Source: an uncultured Rhodospirillales bacterium (GTDB taxonomy: Bacteria > Pseudomonadota > Alphaproteobacteria > RF32 > CAG-239). Taken from it: 64,000 nt of DNA. The stretch lies in contig CACWLK010000012.1 in assembly GCA_902761715.1 (NCBI GenBank), positions 1 to 64,000 on the forward strand. Reading direction: 5' to 3'. Both the position numbers and the translations under genes were made by a program. Under the pieces are notes generated by a model that was not told where the DNA came from, did not search any database, and saw only the letters and a program-made list of their open reading frames with translations. Numbering within the stretch: the first letter of the stretch is position 1; the number at the start of each line of letters is the position of its first letter. Below are positions 25,944 to 32,841 of this stretch, one piece after another.

Positions 25944-26387
25944 ATGCCGTTTATTGTAGCATGCACCATTTTGGTTATGGGAATTTTTATGGTCGATAAT
26001 CTGCGGTTATACAGGATTTTTTATGTGGCATTAAGCCTGCTGTTGTTGACGTTAATTTATAATACATTCATCATTTATACAGCTGACTTTGAGTTTTCGC
26101 CGTGGCATAATAGTGGCAAAGTGGCATATTTGGTGGTTGTGATTGAGGTATTGTGGTTGTTGGCAATCAATGCGATTATGGCACTTTTGAGCCGGAAAAT
26201 AACTATTTCGCCGGATCAACTTGCCCTGCCCTTTATTGCAGCAGTTATTTTGGGAATATATCTGATATTTTATACTAACCCGCCGATGTGGTTGTGTATT
26301 GGCGGGGCGGCGGCGAGTGTTATCATGTTTTTCAGTTCGCTCACGTTGTTTTTTATCAACTATTTTAAGAACCTCAAAGAAAAATAA
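25944..26387 (+). CDS. Small integral membrane protein, 147 aa
   Basis: Unrecognised. ATG 25944 follows an AAGGAG site at the end of the VanX-like gene. Four or five hydrophobic helices are visible (for example PFIVACTILVMGIFMV, FYVALSLLLLTLIYN, VAYLVVVIEVLWLLAIN, LPFIAAVILGIYLIF). The last gene of the hflK-to-vanX run, it is followed by a terminator. No catalytic residues are evident. Confidence 0.7.
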   Translation: MPFIVACTILVMGIFMVDNLRLYRIFYVALSLLLLTLIYNTFIIYTADFEFSPWHNSGKVAYLVVVIEVLWLLAINAIMALLSRKITISPDQLALPFIAAVILGIYLIFYTNPPMWLCIGGAAASVIMFFSSLTLFFINYFKNLKEK

Positions 26388-26392
26388 ATTCA

Positions 26393-26425
26393 AAAAAACC
26401 TCGTCCCGAAAGGAACGAGGTTTTT
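26393..26425 (+). terminator. Intrinsic terminator
   Basis: The stem AAAAACCTCGT / ACGAGGTTTTT around a short CCCGAAAGGA loop closes the hflK-to-membrane-protein run. It can also act for the gene converging from 26449. Confidence 0.88.
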
Positions 26426-26448
26426 CTTGTGCGGTGTGCATTTGCGGG

Positions 26449-26886
26449 CTAGTCGTCAAGCTCCATGGTTCTGAAGTCTTTTCCGTCGTAGAAAAGTAAC
26501 TTTCGCCCTCCGGTGAAGACCGGCGCAAACTTCTTGCAGGTTCGATAAGCCGCATAGTTGGCAATGAGCGCAACGATGCAAATCGTAATCATCAGACCGA
26601 GCCAGAGGAATGCGTGTTTCTCGATGATTTGGTGGTACTTGAGCCCTTCAAAAATGAAGAAGCCGATGACCGCCAAAGCCGTCAGAATTGCAAAGACACC
26701 TGCCCAAAGGTAAGCACGGCGAATGGTCGTCTGACAGATGATGAACGAATCGCGGATTTCATCGTTTTTGGAAAACATAACATCATCATGCCAGGTGCTC
26801 ATGTTGAGATAGCCGTCTTCTCTGGGGGTGTGTCCAAACTCGGCAAGGTAGGCTTTTTCTGCCTGATCAAATCTTTCTTTTGCCAT
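26449..26886 (-). CDS. Two-helix membrane protein, 145 aa, paralogue of the next gene
   Basis: Unrecognised family. A hydrophilic N-terminus of about 55 residues (FDQAEKAYLAEFGHTP) is followed by helices at about 57-78 (YLWAGVFAILTALAVIGFFIF) and 92-110 (FLWLGLMITICIVALIANY) and a short tail FTGGRKLLFYDGKDF. The gene at 27000-27452 has the same plan and matching end motifs, so the two are paralogues, each with its own terminator. Codons are GC-richer than the hfl operon. Confidence 0.65.
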   Translation of the reverse strand: MAKERFDQAEKAYLAEFGHTPREDGYLNMSTWHDDVMFSKNDEIRDSFIICQTTIRRAYLWAGVFAILTALAVIGFFIFEGLKYHQIIEKHAFLWLGLMITICIVALIANYAAYRTCKKFAPVFTGGRKLLFYDGKDFRTMELDD

Positions 26887-26948
26887 AATTTTTTAATAAT
26901 AGGTGATATGGGGTCTTTATAGCACAAAATTTTGACAAAAACAAGACA

Positions 26949-26985
26949 TAAAAAAATCTCGTCCTTGGCGGGGCGAGATTTTTGT
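26949..26985 (-). terminator. Intrinsic terminator
   Basis: The stem AAAATCTCG / CGAGATTTT (26953-26961 with 26974-26983) is followed on the minus strand by a T run. It terminates the gene at 27000-27452. Confidence 0.85.
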
Positions 26986-26999
26986 GGTTTGAGCCATGC

Positions 27000-27452
27000 T
27001 TAGAAGCAGGGGAACGATTTTTTCTGCAGGCAGGTAAAGCCTTTGCCGGTGTACAGCAGGTTTTTGCCCTCGCCGGTGTAGATGTTCTCAAGCCGCTCAC
27101 AGGTCAGATAGCGTTTGCTGTCAATGACGGCCAGAACAATGCCGATGACTATGACAACACCAACCCAGGGATACATGTACGAATCACGGAGCTCGTGCAA
27201 TACCCTGTATTGGTAGGCCAAGAAACCGACTGTGCAGAAAAACAGTACAGCGAGCATGATGGAAAATAACCAGATGCTTCTGGTTACCAGACGTTCTCTT
27301 TCGAGATAGGCGTCTCTTTCCTTGGTGGTTGGGGTGAACAACACGCCGTCGCCGACAATGGTTTTGACATTAAAGTTTTCTACCGCCGGCGAAACACCAA
27401 ACTCAGCTTCAAAAGCTTGTTCGGCTTTAAGTAAAAGCTCTTCTCTTTCCAT
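27000..27452 (-). CDS. Two-helix membrane protein, 150 aa, paralogue of 26449-26886
   Basis: Unrecognised. The N-terminal EELLLKAEQAFEAEFGVSP corresponds to the paralogue's EKAYLAEFGHTP. Two hydrophobic helices follow (SIWLFSIMLAVLFFCTVGFLA and YPWVGVVIVIGIVLAVI, each cut to its core here), then the tail IYTGEGKNLLYTGKGF, matching FTGGRKLLFYDGKDF. It differs in a Cys-containing end (KKSFPCF). Function is unknown. The conserved soluble ends suggest a shared partner. Confidence 0.65.
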   Translation of the reverse strand: MEREELLLKAEQAFEAEFGVSPAVENFNVKTIVGDGVLFTPTTKERDAYLERERLVTRSIWLFSIMLAVLFFCTVGFLAYQYRVLHELRDSYMYPWVGVVIVIGIVLAVIDSKRYLTCERLENIYTGEGKNLLYTGKGFTCLQKKSFPCF

Positions 27453-27569
27453 AGGATAATAATTGGTGAATAATCAGTGAATGGGCGCAGTGTAACAAAA
27501 TTTTTGACAAAAAGCAACTTGATTTTTTTGCTTGCATTTTCAGATAAGCGGATATATAGAGAGGATTAC
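27453..27569. other. AT-rich intergenic spacer
   Basis: Between the two-helix protein gene and the truncated tRNA copy there is AT-rich sequence with no supported gene. It probably holds the promoter for the minus-strand gene. Confidence 0.3.
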
Positions 27570-27606
27570 CGGAGTGTAGTTCAGCCTGGTAGAGCGCTTG
27601 CATGGG
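27570..27606 (+). pseudogene. Truncated tRNA-Pro: 5' half only, perfect copy of the intact gene
   Basis: These 37 bases are identical to 27823-27859, running from the acceptor 5' strand through the D arm into the anticodon loop. The match breaks inside the anticodon (GGG), and no 3' half follows. A broken copy ending in an anticodon loop is what integration by a tRNA-targeting recombinase leaves. Confidence 0.85.
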
Positions 27607-27822
27607 CAAAAGTGATAAAAAGTTGACTTGATGTCAAGTTTTGAGCACTTTTGAAAAGAACTTGTTAGTTTGTGAGTGGCAAAAGCCGTGCGAACAAACG
27701 TTACAAGTACTTTGACCGAAGCGGAGTTGTTGAGAGCTTTAGCTCGAAACCTACGGAGCAAGACAAGAAGTCGCAGAACTTCTTGCACCGGTTTAAAAAA
27801 TTATTATGTCGAAATAGTATAT
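27607..27822. other. 216-bp insert between the two tRNA copies
   Basis: It contains no convincing gene. A perfect 8-bp hairpin CAAGAAGT-cgcaga-ACTTCTTG lies at 27764-27785, and its CAAGAAGTCGC also occurs in the tRNA 3' half. It may be the remnant of an excised or decayed element, or a structured RNA. Confidence 0.35.
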
Positions 27823-27899
27823 CGGAGTGTAGTTCAGCCTGGTAGAGCGCTTGCATGGGGTGCAAGAAGTCGCTGGTTCGAATCCAGTCACTCCGACCA
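27823..27899 (+). tRNA. tRNA-Pro (anticodon GGG)
   Basis: A complete cloverleaf: acceptor CGGAGTG pairs with CACTCCG, the D arm has AGCCTGGTA, and the anticodon stem CTTGC/GCAAG holds loop ATGGGGT with anticodon GGG. The T arm is GCTGG-TTCGAAT-CCAGT, then discriminator A and encoded CCA (27897-27899). Length is 77 nt. It reads CCC and CCU proline codons. A terminator follows, and the prophage begins within the next 350 bases. Confidence 0.97.
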
Positions 27900-27902
27900 A
27901 AT

Positions 27903-27931
27903 AAAAAAGTCCCGTTTATCGGGACTTTTTT
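27903..27931 (+). terminator. Intrinsic terminator after tRNA-Pro
   Basis: AGTCCCG (27908-27914) pairs with CGGGACT (27920-27926) across a 5-nt loop, followed by a T run. Confidence 0.9.
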
Positions 27932-28273
27932 GTGTTTAATACGAGATTATCATGTTTAATTTAGTTGAAAATCTAGTGCTTGAGAGATGATTAGATATAA
28001 GACCGGAAGTATACCTTTTTAGAATAAGTATACACCGACTACTTGGCGGTTTAATTTTGCCCACGTACTCCTATTTTAATTGAATTTACTTAATTTACAT
28101 ATTTAGATATACCTGCATTAGTTCACATCCAATGACCACACTCACACAGGGAATACTAGCCAAGTATATTTTATCATTAAAAATCAAATAGATATACCGA
28201 CCACGTTATTTTTTTAATTTTTTTGAGACCGTTTTTCGATTTTTGGGAATTTACCTTTCGAAAGGAGGTCCAA
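27932..28273. promoter_or_regulatory. AT-rich left border of the prophage
   Basis: No gene is supported. TATAC-type repeats are visible: AAGTATAC at 28007-28014 and again at 28026-28033, then GATATACC near 28115 and 28193. The last 60 bases contain the 43-nt repeat shared with 31206-31248, followed by AAAGGAGG before the 63-aa gene. An attachment site probably lies here, but I could not match it to the right end. Confidence 0.4.
28216..28258 (+). repeat. 43-nt direct repeat, copy 1 (candidate phage promoter or leader)
   Basis: The sequence beginning AATTTTTTTGAGACCG and ending GGGAATTTACCTTT recurs at 31206-31248 with one mismatch (28244 T against 31234 C). Both copies end 16 to 30 bases upstream of a start codon with a strong ribosome site. 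Confidence 0.9.
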
Positions 28274-28465
28274 ATGACCCAAGCTGAAAAAATAATTAAA
28301 ATTATAATACCGGATTTACTTCGTTATTTAAAGATGAAAAAAAGTGGCATTATTGCGCAGAAAAGACTGGATAATATTTTGTTTCCAAGCATGTATTGTG
28401 AACGTGATCAAGAACAAGAGTTTGAAGAAGATGGAGGCTCTCAATGCAAGTATCAATGCAAATAG
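28274..28465 (+). CDS. Small phage protein, 63 aa
   Basis: Unrecognised. ATG 28274 follows AAAGGAGG. It is a basic, helical N-terminal two-thirds (AEKIIKIIIPDLLRYLKMKK) with an acidic tail (DQEQEFEEDGG). It is the first gene of the left module, directly after the 43-nt repeat, and overlaps the DUF2924 gene by 22 bases. The position would suit a regulator or an integrase accessory factor, but nothing in the sequence shows DNA binding. Confidence 0.55.
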   Translation: MTQAEKIIKIIIPDLLRYLKMKKSGIIAQKRLDNILFPSMYCERDQEQEFEEDGGSQCKYQCK

Positions 28466-28842
28466 CACTTTTAGAAAGACGCTCAATATCAGAACTGCAA
28501 GAAATATGGAAAAAATACTTTGATGCTCCCCCTACTACTTATAATAAGGAGTTCTACATTTCCAGGATTGCACACCGCATACAGGAACTTGCCTATGGTG
28601 GTTTAAGTGCAAATCAGCAGAAGTTGATAGCGAACATGTACGTACCACCAGAGGACAGAAATAACCTACCACCTGCCGGCACAAGAATTGTTAGGGAGTA
28701 TTTGGGAGTTGAAAACGTTGTTACAGTTATGAAAGATGGCTTTGAATATAACGGTATGAAGTATTCCAGCCTGTCAGCGGTGGCAAAAAAAATTACCGGT
28801 CGAAAAATCTCTGGACGTTACTTTTTTGGATTAGATAAATAA
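28444..28842 (+). CDS. DUF2924 family protein
   Basis: 132 aa. It has the family hallmarks ISELQEIWKKYFDAPPTTYNKEF (here cut to ELQEIWKKYF), LPPAGTRIVREYLGVENVV, and DGFEYNGMKYSSLSAVAKKITG (cut: FEYNGMKYSSLSAVAKKI). Such proteins are usually found directly upstream of large serine recombinases in alphaproteobacterial mobile elements, as here, with 11 bases between. Their function is unproven; a recombination accessory role is inferred from the linkage. The ATG at 28444 follows GGAGG by 6 bases. Confidence 0.85.
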   Translation: MQVSMQIALLERRSISELQEIWKKYFDAPPTTYNKEFYISRIAHRIQELAYGGLSANQQKLIANMYVPPEDRNNLPPAGTRIVREYLGVENVVTVMKDGFEYNGMKYSSLSAVAKKITGRKISGRYFFGLDK

Positions 28843-28853
28843 AGGAATAAACC

Positions 28854-30560
28854 ATGGAAGAGCAAAAACAAATACGATGCGCAATTTATACCCGCAAATC
28901 AACTGATGAAGGTCTTGAAAAAGAATTCAACACACTTGAAGCCCAACGTGAGGCCGGGGAAAACTTCGTAATGAGTATGAAGCATCAAGGTTGGGTGATT
29001 CTGCCCGATCATTATGATGATGGAGGCTTTAGCGGTGGTAACCTTAAAAGACCTGCATTAAAAAGATTGATGGCTGACGTTGAGAAAGGCAAAGTGGACA
29101 TGATCGTTGTCTATAAGATAGACCGTTTAACACGTTCACTTCTTGATTTTGCACAGTTAGTACAGACCTTTGAAAAGAATAATTGCTCTTTTGTATCTGT
29201 CACACAGCATTTTAATACTTGCGATTCCATGGGCAAGCTAACATTAAACATCCTGTTGTCATTTGCACAATTTGAGCGTGAACTTGGAGCTGAGCGCGTA
29301 CGTGATAAAATTGCGGCTAGTAAGAAAAAAGGAATGTGGACCGGTGGTCCGGCTCCATTAGGATATGATATAAAAGAAAAGAAGCTTATTATAAATCAGG
29401 AAGAAGCAGAAGTCGTAAAATTTATATTTGACGATTACTTGAAGACAAAATCACAACTTCAAACGATGAAAAATGTAAATGAAAAAGGATACAAACCAAA
29501 GACACGAGTTACAAAAACAGGAAGAGTTGCATCAAAAGGTCGTTTCAACCATTCAATGATAAGTAATATATTAAGCAACCCTATTTACATTGGTATGGTA
29601 GCATATAAAGACACTCTTTACGAAGGACAACACAAAGGAATCATTGACAAGGCTGTTTGGGATAATGTAGCAGACCTAAAAAAAAGTAATATTGGCTCAG
29701 GATTTTCTTCACAAAAATCTGAAAAAGTAGCACTTCTTAAAGGGCTTTTAGAGTGTGAATGTTGTGGCACAATGACACCAACCAGGAGTAAAAAAGGTAA
29801 CAAATACTATGAGTATTACACTTCGAGTAAAGCCGTAAAAGAAGGAGTAAAAACAGTTCACTGCCAAATTGGTAGCATACCAGCCGGGGAAATAGAATCA
29901 TTTGTTCTTGATAAGGTCAAAAAGATATTTCAATCACCGGATCTGCAACAGGCGATGCTTAAAGAATTTGAACGACAAAATGCAAATTACAATGGTGCCG
30001 ATGTTAATGCCATAATTAAAGATATAGGAGAAGCTTTTAAATATTTTGAACCAGCAACTATTCACGATTTCATAAAGGAAGTCGTACGAAAAGTTATTGT
30101 CTGCCATGACCATATCGAAATAAAATTAAAACCTCTCAGCGCGGCATTGTTTGAAGATGGAACTCTTGAGACTGATGAAAATTTTGATGCGAAACAGCTT
30201 GAACTTAAATACCCAATTAGATTTGGGCGCAAGCGTGGTCGGGTTTTAATCATCGAACCAACCCCGCGAAGCTCTGACCAAGGTGAGCGTGATAGTAAAC
30301 TGTATACTGCTGTCACACAGGCCTTTTACTGGAAACAACAAATGGAAGAAAGACACATAACTCTAACCGAATTAGCCAAGCAAGAACACACAGACCGAGG
30401 ATACATGGGGCAAATTCTTAAACTCACAACACTAGCTCCAGACATTGTTATGGCTATTATAGAGGGGCGACAGCCTAAGCTCCTGACAACCCGTGGTTTA
30501 ATTAGAGGACACTTCCCTTACATATGGGAGGATCAGCGGAGAGAGCTCGGTTTTAAATAA
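28854..30560 (+). CDS. Large serine recombinase (prophage integrase)
   Basis: A 568-aa site-specific recombinase. The resolvase domain has catalytic S16 (YTRKSTDEG) and the conserved KIDRLTRSLLDFAQL and FAQFERELGAERVRDKI segments. The recombinase domain follows (WTGGPAPLGYDI...; SMISNILSNPIYIG). A zinc-ribbon-like ECECCG near 300 and a coiled region complete the family plan. The C-terminus from about 465 holds an extra segment with an HTH-like stretch (ITLTELAKQEHTDRGYM). It probably integrated this prophage. attB is unknown. Confidence 0.93.
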   Translation: MEEQKQIRCAIYTRKSTDEGLEKEFNTLEAQREAGENFVMSMKHQGWVILPDHYDDGGFSGGNLKRPALKRLMADVEKGKVDMIVVYKIDRLTRSLLDFAQLVQTFEKNNCSFVSVTQHFNTCDSMGKLTLNILLSFAQFERELGAERVRDKIAASKKKGMWTGGPAPLGYDIKEKKLIINQEEAEVVKFIFDDYLKTKSQLQTMKNVNEKGYKPKTRVTKTGRVASKGRFNHSMISNILSNPIYIGMVAYKDTLYEGQHKGIIDKAVWDNVADLKKSNIGSGFSSQKSEKVALLKGLLECECCGTMTPTRSKKGNKYYEYYTSSKAVKEGVKTVHCQIGSIPAGEIESFVLDKVKKIFQSPDLQQAMLKEFERQNANYNGADVNAIIKDIGEAFKYFEPATIHDFIKEVVRKVIVCHDHIEIKLKPLSAALFEDGTLETDENFDAKQLELKYPIRFGRKRGRVLIIEPTPRSSDQGERDSKLYTAVTQAFYWKQQMEERHITLTELAKQEHTDRGYMGQILKLTTLAPDIVMAIIEGRQPKLLTTRGLIRGHFPYIWEDQRRELGFK

Positions 30561-30576
30561 AATAACCACCTTATTT

Positions 30577-30609
30577 ATACCTATGTATGTGTTAAACCTG
30601 CATAGGTAT
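30577..30609. repeat. 9-bp perfect inverted repeat after the integrase gene
   Basis: ATACCTATG (30577-30585) pairs with CATAGGTAT (30601-30609) over a 15-nt loop, 17 bases after the integrase stop. A second small palindrome CCTGTATATAGG follows at 30612-30623. Without a long T run this is at best a weak terminator. It could be a protein-binding site. Confidence 0.5.
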
Positions 30610-30702
30610 TTCCTGTATATAGGATTTTCAACCCTGCATTGAAAGAATCTGAACTTATGAATATATAGCCTTTTGTATTAATCATTAACAAAAGGTTAAA
30701 AA

Positions 30703-31206
30703 ATGACACAAAATTTATTTAATGGACTACCCCCTAAAGTAGTCACATATATAAAAGTGCACTTGCGATTTTTATATTCAACAGGACTTTTTAATTATCA
30801 GGAACGAGAGGACTTAATACAAGATTTAGTCCTCTTTTATTTAGAGTTTTTGCGAAAGCGAGGAGATGACATCTCAGATAACTTATTGTTTATGGCTATT
30901 AAGTCAAAAGCAATGCATTTAAGTCGCGCCCGGTTGCAAGAAATGCAATCGGGTTTTTTGAATCAGGAATCATTAAATGATATGTATGAAAATAAGGGCT
31001 TTGAGCCCGAAGCAAATTTTTCGTTGGCTGATTTAGAAACGAAGATGACCATTCGTGAAGTAACATCTCAATTGTCCGAAAAAGAGCAAAAATTTATTAA
31101 ACTCTTGGAATTTGGGGAGACAACGAGGTCTGCTCGGCGCAAGGCAAAAGTTTCTAACAATGTTGTTGAAAATATTAGGAAAAAACTAAAAAAGAAAAAA
31201 TTTTGA
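30703..31206 (+). CDS. Small sigma-factor-like phage protein
   Basis: 167 aa. Residues 25-80 resemble sigma70 region 2 (NYQEREDLIQDLVLFYLEFL; DNLLFMAIKSKAMHLSRARL). Residues 115-167 resemble region 4: a helix-turn-helix after SEKEQKFIKLLEFGETTRSA, ending in a very basic RKKLKKKKF. It may redirect host RNA polymerase to phage promoters or act as a regulator. The stop is immediately followed by the second copy of the 43-nt repeat, which is thus a candidate target. The match is by eye; region 2 is degenerate. Confidence 0.6.
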   Translation: MTQNLFNGLPPKVVTYIKVHLRFLYSTGLFNYQEREDLIQDLVLFYLEFLRKRGDDISDNLLFMAIKSKAMHLSRARLQEMQSGFLNQESLNDMYENKGFEPEANFSLADLETKMTIREVTSQLSEKEQKFIKLLEFGETTRSARRKAKVSNNVVENIRKKLKKKKF

Positions 31207-31248
31207 ATTTTTTTGAGACCGTTTTTCGATTTTCGGGAATTTACCTTT
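31206..31248 (+). repeat. 43-nt direct repeat, copy 2
   Basis: It matches 28216-28258 in 42 of 43 positions. It starts at the stop codon of the sigma-like gene and lies just upstream of the 78-aa gene at 31278. Confidence 0.9.
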
Positions 31249-31277
31249 TGTATCAACCTAAACAAAAGGAGAAAAAA

Positions 31278-31514
31278 ATGGTTAAGAATACAAAAACTGT
31301 ATATGAAATTATCCAAAATATCCCAGTCGAAAGCATGATTGCCCTCTCTTTTACACAGTTACGTGAATTTGAAGCAGAACTGAAGGAGGAAGTCATTGCG
31401 CATACCCTCAAGCACAGAGAAAAGACCAAGCAATACCACCGCGCAGTTCTGGCCCTGCGGTGGGTTCGTGGCGTTATCCGGATTAAAAGCATGGGAGAAA
31501 AGAAAGGAGCCTAA
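31278..31514 (+). CDS. Small phage protein, 78 aa
   Basis: Unrecognised. ATG 31278 follows AAAGGAG. It is helical and charged (FTQLREFEAELKEEVIAHTL, then HREKTKQYHRAVLALR), perhaps a small coiled coil. First gene after the second 43-nt repeat, it is followed 1 base later by the replication-type protein, so it belongs to that operon. Confidence 0.55.
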   Translation: MVKNTKTVYEIIQNIPVESMIALSFTQLREFEAELKEEVIAHTLKHREKTKQYHRAVLALRWVRGVIRIKSMGEKKGA

Positions 31515-31515
31515 A

Positions 31516-32223
31516 ATGGAAAAAAAGACAACTATTTTGCTCGATACTGCCGGTTTTCTTGCTGCTGTGCATAACTATAAGAAAAGTGAAATCGCAGATT
31601 TAATTGTTGCGCTGTGCGAATTTAATTTATACGGTTGCACTTCTGTAAAATTAACGGACATGAAAAAAATTCACTTTGATGCGATTCAAGAAGTAATTGA
31701 ATTGCGCAATTCGCGTTGGCTTAAAACATGCGAGATTAACGCGCAAAACGCAAAAAAGCGAACAGCAAATCGCAAAGCGACCGCTGAGCGAAATTCAAGC
31801 GAGCCACCTGGACCAGCGCAAACCGACCGCTCGGAAGATAAAGAGAGAGATAAAGAGAACGATAGTGAACTAGATGAAGATAAAGAGTCCGATAATGATT
31901 TTATAAATAAAAAAGATAGAAATAAAGAGGCGGAAAATGTGGATAAGTCCCGATACGTAGGTGCTCCGAGTGTTGAAGAAGTAGCGATTTATTGCAAGGA
32001 AAGTGGTTATACCATCGACCCGGTGGCGTTTGTGAAGTGGAATTCTGACCGAGGTTGGATGAATGGCAAGAAATACATCGCGCTGGATTGGCGAAAAGCT
32101 GTCCGGAAATGGTTTTGTAAAGAAAACGGTTTGTCCTACTCCGAAATGGAGAGCATGACTGACATCTGTCACGATATGCTCAGCAAGGTAAAGGGGGCGC
32201 AAGATGAAGCCAATCACACCTGA
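31516..32223 (+). CDS. Phage replication-initiation / replisome-organiser-like protein
   Basis: 235 aa. ATG 31516 follows AAAGGAG. The N-terminal part (ILLDTAGFLAAVHNYKKSEI... LRNSRWLKTCEINAQNAKKR, shown in parts) has the pattern of DUF6291-type proteins. The middle is an Asp/Glu/Lys/Asn-rich linker (about 105-160). The C-terminus has VEEVAIYCKESGYTIDP and IALDWRKAVRKWF, the Trp-rich motif common at the end of phage replisome organisers. It probably helps load the host helicase at the phage origin. Its last 20 bases overlap the next gene. Confidence 0.65.
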   Translation: MEKKTTILLDTAGFLAAVHNYKKSEIADLIVALCEFNLYGCTSVKLTDMKKIHFDAIQEVIELRNSRWLKTCEINAQNAKKRTANRKATAERNSSEPPGPAQTDRSEDKERDKENDSELDEDKESDNDFINKKDRNKEAENVDKSRYVGAPSVEEVAIYCKESGYTIDPVAFVKWNSDRGWMNGKKYIALDWRKAVRKWFCKENGLSYSEMESMTDICHDMLSKVKGAQDEANHT

Positions 32224-32626
32224 ACAAATCAAAAATGATCTAGAAACAGCGGCTTATGTAGAGCGGCTCATGCCTCCGGTACGACCTCCAAAATATCGGT
32301 GCTGTATGCCGGACGTTGTCTATACTCCGCAAGAGATTGCGTTCATGGACCGCCGCCCGGTACCGCCGCGCCCAACTCAAGAACAAATTGCCATCTGGGA
32401 AAAGGTAATTTTACAATGGTTGCCTATTCTTGATGTTGAAGAAAGGAGTCTCGTCTGGAAGCGAGCCTGTCACATACCTTGGAAGTTACTTTGTCGGGAT
32501 TTTGGTCTCTCTAGGCCGCAACTGAATATCGTGTATTCTCGAATAATCAATTATTTACACGGTTACCTAACAGGAAAAATGTCTAGACATAAAAAGACAA
32601 GACATTTTCAAAAAAAAGTGCTATGA
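32204..32626 (+). CDS. DUF6362-like phage protein
   Basis: 140 aa. A proline-rich N-terminal half (PPVRPPKYRCCMPDVV; RRPVPPRPTQEQ) is followed by a helix-turn-helix-like end: WKRACHIPWKLLCRDFGLSR then RIINYLHGYL. The phrase about an IPW.l...g.sr helix recalls the DUF6362 family found in alphaproteobacterial prophages. I assign it from memory of the pattern, not from a search. It could regulate the early genes. It is the last gene before a terminator-like hairpin. Confidence 0.55.
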   Translation: MKPITPEQIKNDLETAAYVERLMPPVRPPKYRCCMPDVVYTPQEIAFMDRRPVPPRPTQEQIAIWEKVILQWLPILDVEERSLVWKRACHIPWKLLCRDFGLSRPQLNIVYSRIINYLHGYLTGKMSRHKKTRHFQKKVL

Positions 32627-32630
32627 ATCT

Positions 32631-32726
32631 TGGTATAATCGCGAGTGAGTGTGTAAACAAGCATTCCGATTATATTTTTATCTCGATGAAACATACCCCG
32701 CCGGTGGCAAACTGGCGGGTTTTTTG
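32631..32726 (+). ncRNA. Candidate small RNA: extended -10 promoter to intrinsic terminator
   Basis: TGGTATAAT at 32631-32639 is an extended -10 (TGn + perfect TATAAT). About 58 bases later a hairpin (CCCGCC...GGCGGG within 32697-32719) with a run of six T ends the segment. No ORF lies between. The unit would yield an RNA of about 80 nt. It may instead be a promoter plus an unrelated terminator of the upstream operon. Confidence 0.35.
32696..32726 (+). terminator. Intrinsic terminator of the left operon
   Basis: CCCGCC pairs with GGCGGG around GGTGGCAAACT, followed by TTTTTT. It sits between the DUF6362-like gene and metK. Confidence 0.85.
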
Positions 32727-32841
32727 TTGTTGCAAATCATCTTAAAATCTGCCATAATCAGAGCAACCTCGTCCGGTGATGAGGTGATGTGGATTTAGGC
32801 CAACTTGTCCTACTATAATGGACTAAACAGGAGAAAAACTT

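Noticed and set aside
27823-27899. tRNA-Pro as attB of this prophage
   Set aside because: No copy of the tRNA 3' end is visible near the right end of the prophage, which would be expected.
27676-27939. 87-codon open frame over the tRNA-Pro
   Set aside because: Its C-terminal half is the translated tRNA and terminator; no ribosome site and no protein-like constraint.
30577-30623. Inverted repeats after the integrase as the attachment site
   Set aside because: Phage genes lie on both sides, so it cannot be attL or attR of this prophage.
32740-32841. SAM-sensing riboswitch before the phage metK
   Set aside because: A small hairpin (CCTCGTC/GATGAGG) is present but the conserved cores of SAM-II or other SAM riboswitches are not.
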